Assembly (NCBI GenBank): GCA_019359505.1
Contig: JAHHHD010000002.1
Coordinates: 62,001 to 126,000, forward strand
From: Drouetiella hepatica Uher 2000/2452
GTDB taxonomy: Bacteria > Cyanobacteriota > Cyanobacteriia > Elainellales > Elainellaceae
DNA length: 64,000 bases
Reading direction: 5' to 3'
How positions within the stretch are numbered: the first letter of the stretch is position 1; each line of letters begins with the position of its first letter. The notes under the pieces are model-generated. The model saw only the letters and a list, made by a program, of their open reading frames with translations, was not told the DNA's origin and did not search any database. A program made the translations under genes and the position numbers. Positions 43,639 through 52,616 of the stretch are shown here, piece by piece.

Positions 43639-43747
43639 CTTACAGCAATTTTTAATTGCAAAAACCACAGTTATTTTTGTAGAAGCCGCGCTCCGCGCGG
43701 CTTCTACAAAAATAACTCATACTTCATCAAGCGCAAAGCGCTGTGAG
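43639..43747 (-). repeat. Palindromic repeat family A, copy 2 (109 bp, inverted orientation)
   Basis: The ends are CTTACAGC and GCTGTGAG. The central stem TTATTTTTGTAGAAGCCGCG pairs with its reverse complement around CTCC (about 43671-43715). The GCGCAAAGCGC mini-palindrome is at the right end, so orientation is opposite to copies 1 and 3. Confidence 0.87.
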
Positions 43748-43789
43748 TAGGACTAGCCCCTGATCAGGATTTAGACATAAAATCTGCAC

Positions 43790-43882
43790 ATGCCAGCTAG
43801 ATCAATACTAGCTAGACCAATATTAGCTAGATCGGCACCTCTAAACCCAAGCTTAAACTCAAGCCTAAACTCAAGCCTAAAC
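43790..43882. repeat. 15-nt and 12-nt repeats upstream of the DUF1348 gene, antisense pentapeptide code
   Basis: On the minus strand three 15-nt units read [15 protein letters not shown]. They are preceded by three 12-nt units (GAGTTTAGGCTT) reading EFRL. The 15-nt units follow the A(D/N)LxX rule of pentapeptide repeats. The plus-strand sense, AAGCCTAAACTC repeats, runs up to the ATG of the DUF1348 gene. Confidence 0.6.
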
Positions 43883-43884
43883 TC

Positions 43885-44313
43885 ATGGAAACTAAGCCCC
43901 CATTGCCTCCTTTTACGATCGAAACCGCTAAAGCCAAAGTGCAAGCCGCAGAAGATGCCTGGAATACCCGCAATCCAGATAAGGTTGCCCTCGCCTACAC
44001 CGAAGACTCTCAATGGCGTAATCGTGCCGAATTCTTGAGCGGACGGGAAGAAATTCGGGAGTTCTTGAAGCGAAAATGGGCGAAGGAACTGGATTATCGA
44101 CTGAAGAAAACACTCTGGAGCTTTACTGAAAATCGGATCTCGGTCTGCTTTGAGTATGAATGGCATGACGACTCTGGCTACTGGTATCGCGCCTATGGCA
44201 ATGAACAGTGGGAGTTTGCAGAAAACGGCTTGATGCAGCGGCGGGAAGCCAGCATTAACGATATGCCGATTCTAGAAACCGATCGCAAGTTTCGCTGGGA
44301 GCGCAAAGCTTGA
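43885..44313 (+). CDS. DUF1348 / NTF2-like (SnoaL-type) protein
   Basis: This 142-residue single-domain protein of the nuclear transport factor 2 fold has the DUF1348 signature [50 protein letters not shown], with [35 protein letters not shown] and [10 protein letters not shown]. The function is unknown; the fold forms a small-molecule pocket. It is a single gene with 12-nt repeats running up to its start codon. Confidence 0.88.
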   Translation: METKPPLPPFTIETAKAKVQAAEDAWNTRNPDKVALAYTEDSQWRNRAEFLSGREEIREFLKRKWAKELDYRLKKTLWSFTENRISVCFEYEWHDDSGYWYRAYGNEQWEFAENGLMQRREASINDMPILETDRKFRWERKA

Positions 44314-44350
44314 TCAGTGTGGCTTAATCAGTGGGCTTAATCAGTAGCAC

Positions 44351-45283
44351 TTAAACGGGATAAATGGTTTCAAGAATGTCCTGTAGATCCGCATCCCAAC
44401 GAAGCGTCGTATCCTGAGTTTTTTGACACAGTACAGCCGTTGCAAGGTACGCAGGATGGATATCCATGTCAGCCGTTACGGAATGGAGCAGGTGGGCAAC
44501 AATGGCAGCAGATTCTCCACAGGCAGTCTCTAAAATCTTGAATCCCGTTTGAGAGTTGAATAACCCATGCCAGCTTTGATCGGAAAACCGCCAAAAATCC
44601 CAAGGCACCTCGTGCAGGGGAAACGTTTGATGCGTGGCGATCATTACCCACCCACCTGGCTTTAAGACATGATTGATTTCAATAGCAGCCTTCCAAGGCA
44701 TCAACAAATGCTCAAATACAGATATGGAGAAAACGGCATCAAAACTCCCATGAGGAAATAGACCTGATAGATTATGGGCATCTCCTATGACATCCACATT
44801 TTCTCCAGCAACGATATCCATGCCAACATACTCAATGCGATCGCCCAATAGCGATCGACGAACATTTCCCGATCGATTGCGCGATCCAATTTCGAGAACT
44901 CTAAAGGGAGGCGGTTGAGAACGAATTTGCTCAAAGAAGCGCCGATGCAGCGCATGATAAGGATCGGTACTGATTTTCTGCTCAACCAATTCTGTTGCGG
45001 TGTGAGTTGAACCATCTGCAAAGCTGAAGATAAGCTGCATTTGGCTGACTTGTTTCGGGGGCAGATTAACAGCAGCATGAAATTCAAAGCGGCTGTTCAG
45101 AGCTGACGCGCCAAACTGCGGCTCTAAATCGGGGCTGGGCAATCCATACCCTTGAACGGCGATCGCCTCAGCGCCAGGAAATTGATACGCCATTGAGACA
45201 ATGGGTTGCTCTAGGCAATTAGCCCAGCCTTTGACAAACACAATTCCTCGGAAATATAGAAGCTCATCTACAAACCACTGCAT
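44351..45283 (-). CDS. SAM-dependent methyltransferase with N-terminal accessory domain
   Basis: The 310-residue protein has a beta-rich N-terminal domain (about 1-95) containing YFRGIVFVKGWA, of the type found on sugar-modifying enzymes, and a class I methyltransferase (about 120-250): VLEIGSRNRSGN (motif I), YVGMDIVAGENVDVIGDAHNL, FDAVFSISVFEHLLMPWKAAIEINHVLKPGGW. The first motif is ExGSRNRSG and not the usual ExGxGxG. It is probably involved in cell-surface glycan or small-molecule methylation. It is downstream of the lytic transglycosylase gene on the same strand (48-bp gap). Confidence 0.82.
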   Translation of the reverse strand: MQWFVDELLYFRGIVFVKGWANCLEQPIVSMAYQFPGAEAIAVQGYGLPSPDLEPQFGASALNSRFEFHAAVNLPPKQVSQMQLIFSFADGSTHTATELVEQKISTDPYHALHRRFFEQIRSQPPPFRVLEIGSRNRSGNVRRSLLGDRIEYVGMDIVAGENVDVIGDAHNLSGLFPHGSFDAVFSISVFEHLLMPWKAAIEINHVLKPGGWVMIATHQTFPLHEVPWDFWRFSDQSWHGLFNSQTGFKILETACGESAAIVAHLLHSVTADMDIHPAYLATAVLCQKTQDTTLRWDADLQDILETIYPV

Positions 45284-45331
45284 CTTTGCGCGATCGCCTC
45301 CGCCGAGTAACGGCTAAATTACGGCAGGACT

Positions 45332-47554
45332 CTAGGGTACTGAACTCGATAAAGCTGAATGCTCTGACGAATACTGAGCCAGCTTTTTGGAAACCTCTGG
45401 GTTATAGAGCCGCAGATAGTTCCAATAGTTGCCGAATACAGACTCAACGTAGCCTTTGGTTTCTGGAAACGGAATCTGCTCAATAAACTTATCGGGGTCG
45501 CTGAAGCCAAATCTGCTGATCCAGTCAGCAACGCTGCCGGGGCCAGCGTTGTAGCTAGCTACTGCAAACAGTGAGTTATTATTATATTCTCGATGGGTAT
45601 AATCTAGGTACCAGGTACCTAACTTGATGTTGTCGCTAGGGTTATCGAGCTTATAGTCTTTAATCTTCGCTTGCTTAGATACCCAGTCAGCGGTTTCTGG
45701 CATCACCTGCATCAATCCTGTTGCGCCTACTGAAGATTGAATCTTGGGTTGAAATCTCGACTCCTGACGAATCAGAGCTGTGACCAAGATTGGATTGAGC
45801 TGATTTTCCTTCGACGATCGCTTAATCATATCCTCAAACGGAAAAGAATAGAGCGCCTGCCAGTATCCAGCCTGTTCTCGAATCGTTTTGTACTGGGCTT
45901 TCTCGGCAGCAGATTCTCTAGAGGACAGGTTAGACAACATAAAAATACCGTCTAGATTATCGCCAACGCCCAGACGCATCAACCCATCCGTGAATTGCTC
46001 TGCGACCGTCGGCTGAACGCGGTTGGTGAATTCAGCCTGCCAGCGCGTCCAGGCATCCTGATCTTGCCCCAGCAGATACAGCTCTTTGGTGGCAGCCGAT
46101 CCGGCTGGCGGAGTCGATCGCCGAAAAGACCCAGCAATTTGTGGCGACTGGGTGCGTACCGTAGTGAAGTCGCCGACCTCCCAACCCAGCAAGCTTGCCG
46201 ATCGCCATGCATAGTAAGAGCTGGGATAGTTGCTCAACACATATTCAAAGGCTTGTTGGGACGCTTTTTGCTGCCCTAGCTGAGCCGCCCACTTACCGAT
46301 CCAAAAAGAGGCTTCGGGCGCGAATTCGCTGTCTGGATTTTCCTGTGCCAACTGTCGTGCCCATTCCCAGGCTGCCTTGATGTTGCCTTTTTTAACATGC
46401 TCTTCTGCCTGCTCCCAGCGCAGCTTGGCGGCTGTCTCTGATTTACTATGCTGAGTAATGACGGACTGCTGAGCTTGCAGGGCCGACTCCGCACTATTCA
46501 GCGCCAGCAAAACATCGGCTTTAGCGGCTAGGGCTTCAGGAACTTTGTCGGGGAACTGGTTGATTGCCTGATCGAGAAAAGGAACCGCTTCTTCAGGTTT
46601 ATCGACCAGTTCAGCGATTTTGATGAGCGCCTGTCCTGCCTCTTTGGTGGTGGGGTATGCCTGGAGCAACTGTTGGTATGCCGCGATCGCATCCCTGTCC
46701 CGTCCGCCAAGCTGCGCACCCCGTCCAGTGCGATACATGTTTAGCGGCGTGTTGGGGGCTTTACCGTAGGCAGCTCCCGCGCTGCCATAGTAGCCTTTTT
46801 CCCAGTAAGCAAAGGCGATCGCCTCCCAGTCTTCCGGAGTTAGCTTAGGGGCATATTCCTCCTTCAGCCGATTCAGCACATTGAGAATGCCAGGAGTGTA
46901 AATGCCGTGCCGCGCAATCTGCATCAAGAGCTGAGGTTGATCGGGCTTTTTCTCTAGCCGCGCTGAGGCAATGTCCACGGCACGGGGATGGCTAGGAAAT
47001 TGCGCAAGCACCTGATCCCAGTACTGCGGACTGGTCTTGCCGAGGGCATAGAGCGCTTCAGCGGCTGCCCAGTCTTTGGGGTACTGCTGAAGCAATTCTT
47101 TCCAGGTTTCTGTGGCTTTGGCGCTGTTGCCCGTTGAGGTGTAAGCCTGGGCGCGCTTCGCCAAAATTTGTGCCGCCAGCACCGGATAGTTTTGCTCTAA
47201 TCCTGCTAGCCAGGGCAACGCTTTGCCGCCATGATTTTGCTGAATCAAGTCAGTTGCTAACAGGTAGCGGGCACGACTCCGATCGACCGAGGGCAGTCCG
47301 TTGGCGATCGCCTCTAGTTTGGAGGCGCGATTGGCAGTCTGAGTGGCGAGGGCTAAAACCTGCGAGTTAGGGTCTGAGGTTAACTCTAAATTGGCGGGAG
47401 CAGGGGCAACCGAAAGCCATTCCTTCACCAAAGGAATCTGGAAAGGAATTTGAAACCCGCTCACAAGATTGAGCGATGAAACGCCTGCGCCCACCGTTAG
47501 CGCCGTTAGCCCAATACCCGCCAGCCAAACCTGCTTCTTGTACTGATTTACCAT
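45332..47554 (-). CDS. slt: Soluble lytic murein transglycosylase (Slt-type)
   Basis: The 740-residue protein has an N-terminal membrane or signal segment (WLAGIGLTALTVGAGVSSLNLVSG), a long TPR-like superhelix (about 60-560; repeats such as AQAYTSTGNSAKATETWKELLQQYP) and a C-terminal SLT domain. The SLT domain has ILVTALIRQESRFQPKIQSS with catalytic Glu, then GATGLMQVMPETADWV and FAVASYNAGPGSVADWI. It cleaves peptidoglycan glycan strands with 1,6-anhydro product formation and should act in the periplasm. The length is near that of E. coli Slt70 plus a longer TPR region. Confidence 0.93.
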   Translation of the reverse strand: MVNQYKKQVWLAGIGLTALTVGAGVSSLNLVSGFQIPFQIPLVKEWLSVAPAPANLELTSDPNSQVLALATQTANRASKLEAIANGLPSVDRSRARYLLATDLIQQNHGGKALPWLAGLEQNYPVLAAQILAKRAQAYTSTGNSAKATETWKELLQQYPKDWAAAEALYALGKTSPQYWDQVLAQFPSHPRAVDIASARLEKKPDQPQLLMQIARHGIYTPGILNVLNRLKEEYAPKLTPEDWEAIAFAYWEKGYYGSAGAAYGKAPNTPLNMYRTGRGAQLGGRDRDAIAAYQQLLQAYPTTKEAGQALIKIAELVDKPEEAVPFLDQAINQFPDKVPEALAAKADVLLALNSAESALQAQQSVITQHSKSETAAKLRWEQAEEHVKKGNIKAAWEWARQLAQENPDSEFAPEASFWIGKWAAQLGQQKASQQAFEYVLSNYPSSYYAWRSASLLGWEVGDFTTVRTQSPQIAGSFRRSTPPAGSAATKELYLLGQDQDAWTRWQAEFTNRVQPTVAEQFTDGLMRLGVGDNLDGIFMLSNLSSRESAAEKAQYKTIREQAGYWQALYSFPFEDMIKRSSKENQLNPILVTALIRQESRFQPKIQSSVGATGLMQVMPETADWVSKQAKIKDYKLDNPSDNIKLGTWYLDYTHREYNNNSLFAVASYNAGPGSVADWISRFGFSDPDKFIEQIPFPETKGYVESVFGNYWNYLRLYNPEVSKKLAQYSSEHSALSSSVP

Positions 47555-47739
47555 CCGTTTGCTCAGTCATCCCGCAATCTACAGCCGAGTAATCTACCTC
47601 GTAATATATACAAGGCTCTGGCTCCCCATCCTAGCGCTTCTGTTGAAAATCGATCGCTCACTGCTACACAACCGCAGATTAATTTGCGCAATACTGGAAG
47701 CACAAGTTAACCCATACGTAATTACAAGTCGCATCAATC

Positions 47740-49224
47740 ATGGATCTTCGAGGGATAGATACGCCGCGCTTAGAGTGGTCTGGAGATTGTCTGGTCATTG
47801 GTTTGTTTGAGGATGCTGTCGAGCTGACAGACGATTTGACGGATCTCGATCAAAAGCTGTCCGGCACATTAACCGAACTGATCGCTGAAGCAGAGTTTAA
47901 GGGCAAGGAGGGGAGCAGCGCCGTGACCAGGGTTGGTGGCGGCAGCAGCATTCGCAAAATTGCGATCGTGGGTCTGGGCAAAGCTGAACCCTTTAAGCTA
48001 GATGCTCTGCGTCGAGCGGCGGCGGCGGCAGCGCGGCTGGGTAAAAAGGAAAAGGTGAAAACCCTGGGCTTAAGTTTGCCAAGCTGGAATGGAGATACGG
48101 CTCTGACCATCCAGGCGATCGTTGAGGGCATCGAGCTAGCGCTACATCAGGACAGCCGCTTTAAGTCGGAGGAAGAGAAGGAGCTGAAGCTGGAGCAGAT
48201 TGAGCTTCTGGGGTTTGGTCATGAAGGTTTTGCCAATGCAGATGAGGCGATCGCCCGTGCCCGTCAGATTAGTCTAGGGGTGATTCTTGCGCGGGAGCTG
48301 GTTTCGGCTCCGGCAAATATCGTTACGCCGCTGATGATGGCAGAGGCAGCAGAGGCGATCGCCCAGGAGTACGGCTTAGAGCTACAAATTTTAGAAAAAG
48401 CGGACTGCGAGAAGCTGGGGATGGGGGCATTTTTGGGCGTGGCGCAGGCTTCGGATTTGCCGCCTAAGTTCATTCACCTCACCTACCGTCCGGCAGGAAC
48501 GCCTCGCAAGAAGTTGGCGATCGTGGGCAAAGGGGTGACTTTTGACAGCGGCGGTCTCAATATCAAGGGAGCAGGTAGCGGCATCGAGATGATGAAGACC
48601 GATATGGGGGGTGCTGCTGCGACTCTGGGGACGGCAAAGGCGATCGGGGCCATTCAGCCGGATGTGGAGGTGCACTTCATTAGCGCCGTGACGGAAAACA
48701 TGATTAGCGGTCATGCGATGCACCCAGGAGACATCTTGACGGCATCGAATGGCAAAACGATCGAGGTCAACAATACGGATGCTGAGGGTCGTCTGACTTT
48801 GGCGGATGCTCTGGTCTATGCTGACAAGCTAGGGGTGGATGCCGTGATTGACCTGGCGACGCTGACGGGAGCTTGTGTCGTGGCTTTGGGTGAAGACATT
48901 GCTGGGATCTGGACGGAAGATGAGGCGATCGCGTCTCAGTTTTCTCAGGCGGCAGATCTGGCGGGCGAGAAGTTCTGGCGGATGCCGATCGAGGAGAAAT
49001 ATTTTGAGGGGCTGAAGTCGGTGGTGGCGGACATGAAGAATACAGGACCGCGACCGGGAGGAGCAATTACGGCGACGCTGTTCCTGAAGCAGTTTGTGAA
49101 GGATACGCCCTGGGCGCATTTGGATGTTGCTGGACCAGTTTGGACGGATAAGGAGAGTGGCTATAACAATGCGGGTGGGACGGGGTATCCGGTGCGATCG
49201 CTGGTGAATTGGGTGTTGGGTTAG
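47740..49224 (+). CDS. pepA: Leucyl aminopeptidase (PepA)
   Basis: This 494-residue M17 family dizinc aminopeptidase has metal-site segments [33 protein letters not shown] and the family signature [15 protein letters not shown]. The N-terminal domain (about 1-170) is variable, as usual. It removes N-terminal residues during peptide turnover and may bind DNA as in E. coli, though that is not shown. It is a single gene divergent from slt. Confidence 0.95.
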   Translation: MDLRGIDTPRLEWSGDCLVIGLFEDAVELTDDLTDLDQKLSGTLTELIAEAEFKGKEGSSAVTRVGGGSSIRKIAIVGLGKAEPFKLDALRRAAAAAARLGKKEKVKTLGLSLPSWNGDTALTIQAIVEGIELALHQDSRFKSEEEKELKLEQIELLGFGHEGFANADEAIARARQISLGVILARELVSAPANIVTPLMMAEAAEAIAQEYGLELQILEKADCEKLGMGAFLGVAQASDLPPKFIHLTYRPAGTPRKKLAIVGKGVTFDSGGLNIKGAGSGIEMMKTDMGGAAATLGTAKAIGAIQPDVEVHFISAVTENMISGHAMHPGDILTASNGKTIEVNNTDAEGRLTLADALVYADKLGVDAVIDLATLTGACVVALGEDIAGIWTEDEAIASQFSQAADLAGEKFWRMPIEEKYFEGLKSVVADMKNTGPRPGGAITATLFLKQFVKDTPWAHLDVAGPVWTDKESGYNNAGGTGYPVRSLVNWVLG

Positions 49225-49454
49225 GCTTAATGGCTTCGGGGAATAGCCTTGGGGAAACAGCCTTGAGGAGCCAACAGCCTTGGGGGTTTCCCCCAAACCC
49301 CCAGCAGGGGACGGGCACGTCCCCCACACCCCCTCCGCATGAGATGGTGGATGGGATGGAAAAAGCGCGTCGCATTGATAGGTAGATCGGGGAGTTTTGA
49401 AGTGCTCTTTATTCATAATCTTTGAGCAGGTGCAACTCTCTTGTCAAAATTCTC

Positions 49455-49635
49455 CTTATTGAAGATGTTTCTGGGGTGGATAGTGGGGTGTCTATCAAAG
49501 ATGCTTTCTGATTACAGGATGCTTTAGCTTCAGTCAGTTCATGAAGCCAGATTAGCTGAATTAGAGCTGACCCAAACCATCGTCGGCATTGGTGATCTCT
49601 GGGATGATTTTTTGGGCGTTGCTGAGTACAAGTAT
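49455..49635 (+). pseudogene. Possible decayed coding remnant
   Basis: The plus strand reads VKILLIEDVSGVDSGVSIKD, then a stop and DALASVSS, then after a frame change EARLAELELTQTIVGIGDLW and DDFLGVAEY. The amino acid mix is protein-like, but it is broken by stops and at least one frameshift and has no start. No family is recognised; it could be chance. Confidence 0.2.
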
Positions 49636-49639
49636 GAAA

Positions 49640-49711
49640 GCCCCCCAACCCCCAATTCTGGGGGACTTTGAATGGCTCGGAAGTCCCCCAGAATTGGGGG
49701 ATTTAGGGGGC
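49640..49711. repeat. Palindromic repeat family E, complete copy
   Basis: The left arm GCCCCCCAACCCCCAATTCT plus GGGGGACTT pairs with AAGTCCCCCAGAATTGGGGG plus ATTTAGGGGGC around TGAATGGCTCGG. Elements with these words are widespread in cyanobacterial genomes. A half copy is at 42289 and a diverged relative at 52617. Confidence 0.85.
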
Positions 49712-49760
49712 GAGAAAACTGTCAACTCAGATAGATTCATACTTCAATTCAGCAGCGCCA

Positions 49761-49803
49761 TTTTTGTTGGAGAGGAGCACGGAGTACTCCTCTCCAACAA
49801 AAA
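49761..49803. repeat. 17-bp perfect hairpin
   Basis: TTTTTGTTGGAGAGGAG (49761-49777) pairs with 49787-49803 around a 9-nt loop. T and A runs at the foot would give a terminator-like tract on either strand. It lies 12 bp before element A3 and resembles the 30311 palindrome in design (GGAG core, T/A foot). Confidence 0.8.
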
Positions 49804-49814
49804 AACATCCCTCT

Positions 49815-49923
49815 GTTACAGCGCTTTGCGCTTGGTTGAGTGTGGGTTATTTTTGTAAAAGCCGCGCGGAGCGAGGTTTCTACAAAAATAACTGTGTTTT
49901 ATGCGATTGAAAATTGCTGTAAG
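49815..49923 (+). repeat. Palindromic repeat family A, copy 3 (109 bp)
   Basis: The ends are GTTACAGC and GCTGTAAG, with the GCGCTTTGCGCTTGGTT word as in copy 1. The stem TTATTTTTGTAAAAGCC...GGTTTCTACAAAAATAA has a few mismatches, so this copy is slightly decayed. Confidence 0.87.
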
Positions 49924-49949
49924 CAATGCCCTATTGTCAAGCTTTGTAG

Positions 49950-50039
49950 CCATAATCATCGGGCTTAGGACATTTTTGAGGGCGCGCGGAGCGCGCCCTC
50001 AAAAATGTCCCCGTCCTAACTGCTGTGAATACAGCTATA
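49950..50039 (+). repeat. Palindromic repeat family B, copy 4
   Basis: A perfect 20-bp stem (49968-49987 pairing with 49991-50010; arms GGACATTTTTGAGGGCGCGC) has a 3-nt loop. GGGCTTAGGACAT on the left and TGTCCCCGTCCTAAC on the right are the family flanks; the GGCGGTTGCC end is replaced by TGCTGTGAATACAGCTATA. The stem core differs from the GGTGGGGCGC cores of other copies, yet pairing is kept. Confidence 0.8.
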
Positions 50040-50087
50040 CCAGTGAGAGGATACGGTATTTTGTCTGGAACACTTTATCTGATCTTG

Positions 50088-50333
50088 TTCCAATTAAAAA
50101 ATTAGTCTATAGTATCCGTAATGGGGCAATCTGCCTGATCATACAGTTCGATCGCTGAACGGTCGCTGCTGCTGGCGCGATCGGGGCAATTACCGGATAG
50201 ACGGCTACCGCAAGAAATTACGTGACAATCACAGAGCAAAAGCGGATTGGTGCAAAAGTGGTAATTTTTCACTAATTGGAATACAATCTTGCATAGTGTT
50301 CCAATTAAGTGGGCGAGAGGCACTTAATTGGAA
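50088..50333. promoter_or_regulatory. Cluster of TTCCAATTAA motifs with a 13-bp hairpin
   Basis: TTCCAATTAA occurs at 50088-50097 and 50299-50308. Its reverse complement is at 50273-50281 (one base shorter) and 50324-50333. The last two form a hairpin with 13-bp arms TTCCAATTAAGTG (50299-50311) and 50321-50333 and a 9-nt loop. It lies about 330 bp upstream of the kinase gene; it could be an operator array or a processed leader structure. Confidence 0.5.
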
Positions 50334-50663
50334 GTGTGACTAAAATCACATCTTCGGTGGTTTAAACTGTTATAAGTAGTATGAACAAAGCGCAGAAGAC
50401 AGGCTAGAAGCGACTCGCAGCCATTGGGTGTGGGTCTAGTGAGCCGAGCATTGCCCTCCTCCTTTCTTTAAGTAAGTTCAGCAATGTCAGTCTACTGAAC
50501 TGCTAGGCAGCATTTGGGGCATCAGAACAGATGAGGCTTTGAACGTTTTCAACTCAGTTAGCGCAATTGGGCTGTCAAAATTGCCCTTGCGAAAGGATCT
50601 ATTCAAAACACAGATGCAGAAATTAGTTCGGCATCGGGACGGCTGTACAGAGGTTTGATACAT

Positions 50664-52526
50664 ATGATTGGGCAACTTTTAGCTGAACGGTATCTCATTC
50701 TAGAGAAACTTGGGTCGGGTGGGTTTAGCGAAACCTACTTGGCACGGGATAAATATTTACCCTGTCACCCGCTTTGCGTTGTCAAGTGCTTTCAGCTATC
50801 GCCTAGCAGCACAATTTCACAGGAGACAGCTCAACAGCTCTTCGCAACCGAAGCGCAGATTTTGGATCAGTTTGGGCAAAACCATGCCCAAATTCCAATC
50901 TTGTTTGCCTACTGTCATGAACAAGAACGAATTTACCAGATTCAGGAGTATGTTGAAGGCGACAATTTGGAAGATGCGATCGCTCCAGGGCAATACCTGA
51001 ATTCAGAAGCGGCGAGCATCGTATTACAAAAAGTCTTACCTATCTTGGATTACATTCATGCCCAGCAGGTGATTCATCGGGATATTAAGCCAAGTCATCT
51101 AATTTACAGCAAAAATACGATCGTTCTTATTGATTTTGGAGCGGCTTGCTATGTGTCTGAGCCGAATGCACCTAGCGCTGATATTGCCATTGGCACTCCG
51201 GGATACATGCCAGATGAACAGCTCTTGGGCATGGCAGAGTTTGGTAGCGATATTTATGCTTTGGGCGTATCGATTATTCAGATGATGACAGGCGTTCACC
51301 CGCAAGATTTTCAGCAAAATCCGATTTCGGGTGAGCTAGATTGGCAGGTTCATTTGCAAGGGCAATCGATCGATCCTCACCTGGCTGCAATTCTAAGCCG
51401 AATGGTGCAGCGTCATCCCCGACAGCGCTACGAAAGTGCTGCCGAGGTTTTGGTAAATTTGCGATCGCGCCCGGTGAAGCAAAAACCTGTAGGGCGGTCT
51501 TTAAAGCAGAGTCTATCTATTCGGCAGCTTTGGAAACCCACGGTCGCAGCGCTGCTGCTATTGAGCGGATGGTATGGCTCTAGCCGAATTGAACAGGCGG
51601 GTGCAATGCTGTCTCAAGCAGAGCATTTTGTCTCCCGCTCAGAAAAAGACATTACTCTGGTGCATGACATGAAGCTGCCCTCGAATGTCGATCGCATGTT
51701 GATTGCGCCAGACAACCGTTTTCTAGTTACGGCAGAGGCGGATCATGCCCTGCGTCTCTGGGCTCTGCCCACCGGAGCGGCGCTGCAAACTCTGTCAGGG
51801 CACAGGGATATAGTGACAGCTTTGGATATGAGTCAGGACGGTCGTCTATTAGTCAGCGGCGGCAAAGATCAGACCCTGCGGCTTTGGGACACGACGCTCG
51901 GAACGCTGCTCTGGAGCATTGAAGCGCATCCGGGAGCCGTGGCAGCCGTGGCGATGAGTCCCGATGGAAAATCGATCGCCAGCAGCGGTGAGGATGGAAC
52001 CCTGCGAGTTTGGGATTTGCAAACTGGAGCGCCTTTGCGCAGCTTGGCTACCGACAATCCGGTAACGGCAATGACTTACGGCGGCAATTCAAACCGTTTG
52101 GTGACGGCTGGCAGTACTCGCGATTTGCAGCTTTGGGATTTGCAAACTGGGCAGCTCCGTCGCACCTTTGCCGGACATAAAGGGGCGATCGTTAGCCTCC
52201 GTATGGCAGATGATCATATGCTCTTTAGCTTTGGCGAAGATCGGACGCTGGTTTGGGATTTGCAGCAAGAAGGTCTGATGCGGGCATTCCCTCAGAATTC
52301 TGCCCAGCTTGTGACAACGCTGCTAGGAAAACAGCACGCGGTCACCGTTCACAATGACGGCAACATCCGCGTCTGGAGTCCCCAAGGCAGTTTGATGACC
52401 ACGTTGCCTAGCAAGTGCGGTCAAGATGTTGCGGTTGCCCTCGGCCCTAATCATCGCTATCTCGTGGGAGTGAACCGAGAGAATCAACTGCGAATCTGGC
52501 AGATTAGTTCCCGTGCTATCCCTTAA
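50664..52526 (+). CDS. Ser/Thr protein kinase with WD40 repeats and altered catalytic loop
   Basis: The 620-residue protein has a Hanks-type kinase domain at 1-275, one membrane helix (about 287-303, WKPTVAALLLLSGWYG) and a WD40 beta-propeller (about 325-620) with units such as LSGHRDIVTALDMSQDGRLLVSG. The glycine loop GSGGFS (17-22), Lys41 (VVKCF), Glu63, HRD (138-140) and DFG (157-159) are present. The catalytic loop reads HRDIKPSHLI, so residue 145 is His where kinases have the metal-binding Asn. ATG 50664 is chosen (AGAGG about 10 nt upstream) over TTG 50655. It is followed by the membrane Fe-S and FHA-reductase genes on the same strand; the FHA domain is a natural reader of its phosphorylation. 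Confidence 0.9.
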   Translation: MIGQLLAERYLILEKLGSGGFSETYLARDKYLPCHPLCVVKCFQLSPSSTISQETAQQLFATEAQILDQFGQNHAQIPILFAYCHEQERIYQIQEYVEGDNLEDAIAPGQYLNSEAASIVLQKVLPILDYIHAQQVIHRDIKPSHLIYSKNTIVLIDFGAACYVSEPNAPSADIAIGTPGYMPDEQLLGMAEFGSDIYALGVSIIQMMTGVHPQDFQQNPISGELDWQVHLQGQSIDPHLAAILSRMVQRHPRQRYESAAEVLVNLRSRPVKQKPVGRSLKQSLSIRQLWKPTVAALLLLSGWYGSSRIEQAGAMLSQAEHFVSRSEKDITLVHDMKLPSNVDRMLIAPDNRFLVTAEADHALRLWALPTGAALQTLSGHRDIVTALDMSQDGRLLVSGGKDQTLRLWDTTLGTLLWSIEAHPGAVAAVAMSPDGKSIASSGEDGTLRVWDLQTGAPLRSLATDNPVTAMTYGGNSNRLVTAGSTRDLQLWDLQTGQLRRTFAGHKGAIVSLRMADDHMLFSFGEDRTLVWDLQQEGLMRAFPQNSAQLVTTLLGKQHAVTVHNDGNIRVWSPQGSLMTTLPSKCGQDVAVALGPNHRYLVGVNRENQLRIWQISSRAIP

Positions 52527-52535
52527 AAGTGGCAG

Positions 52536-52589
52536 AGTTAGAGATTTGAAAAGTTAGAGGTTTGAAAAGTTAGAGGATGTTTGAAAAGT
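52536..52589. repeat. 16-bp tandem repeat after the kinase gene
   Basis: AGTTAGAGATTTGAAA, AGTTAGAGGTTTGAAA and AGTTAGAGGATGTTTGAAA follow each other, with TAGAGATTTG recurring near 52757. Confidence 0.75.
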
Positions 52590-52616
52590 GGTCGGCTGTG
52601 ATTTTAGGCACCTGTT

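Larger units (their letters stand above)
43613..43884. other. Divergent intergenic region with element A2 and pentapeptide-like repeats
   Basis: These 272 bp contain the second 109-bp family A element and short repeats reading as pentapeptide code on the minus strand. The promoters of the esterase and DUF1348 genes must lie here. No gene is credible within it. Confidence 0.5.
49225..50663. other. 1.4-kb gene-free, repeat-rich region upstream of the kinase gene
   Basis: No convincing gene is present. In order it holds a GGGTTTCCCCC / CCCCCAAACCC-type repeat (49280-49335), a possible decayed coding stretch (49450-49635), element E1 (49640), a 17-bp hairpin (49761), element A3 (49815), element B4 (about 49950) and a cluster of TTCCAATTAA motifs with a hairpin (50088-50333). 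From 50334 to 50663 I see only the likely kinase leader, with a small AGTTCAG / CTGAACT hairpin near 50472-50500. Confidence 0.7.

Noticed and set aside
48829-49416. 195-residue minus-strand frame overlapping the end of pepA
   Set aside because: It is rich in Pro/Arg/His/Ser, antisense to the PepA catalytic domain, and runs into repeat DNA.
50334-50663. Small RNA gene in the kinase leader
   Set aside because: A few short stems are possible but no known RNA family, terminator or conserved structure could be supported by eye.
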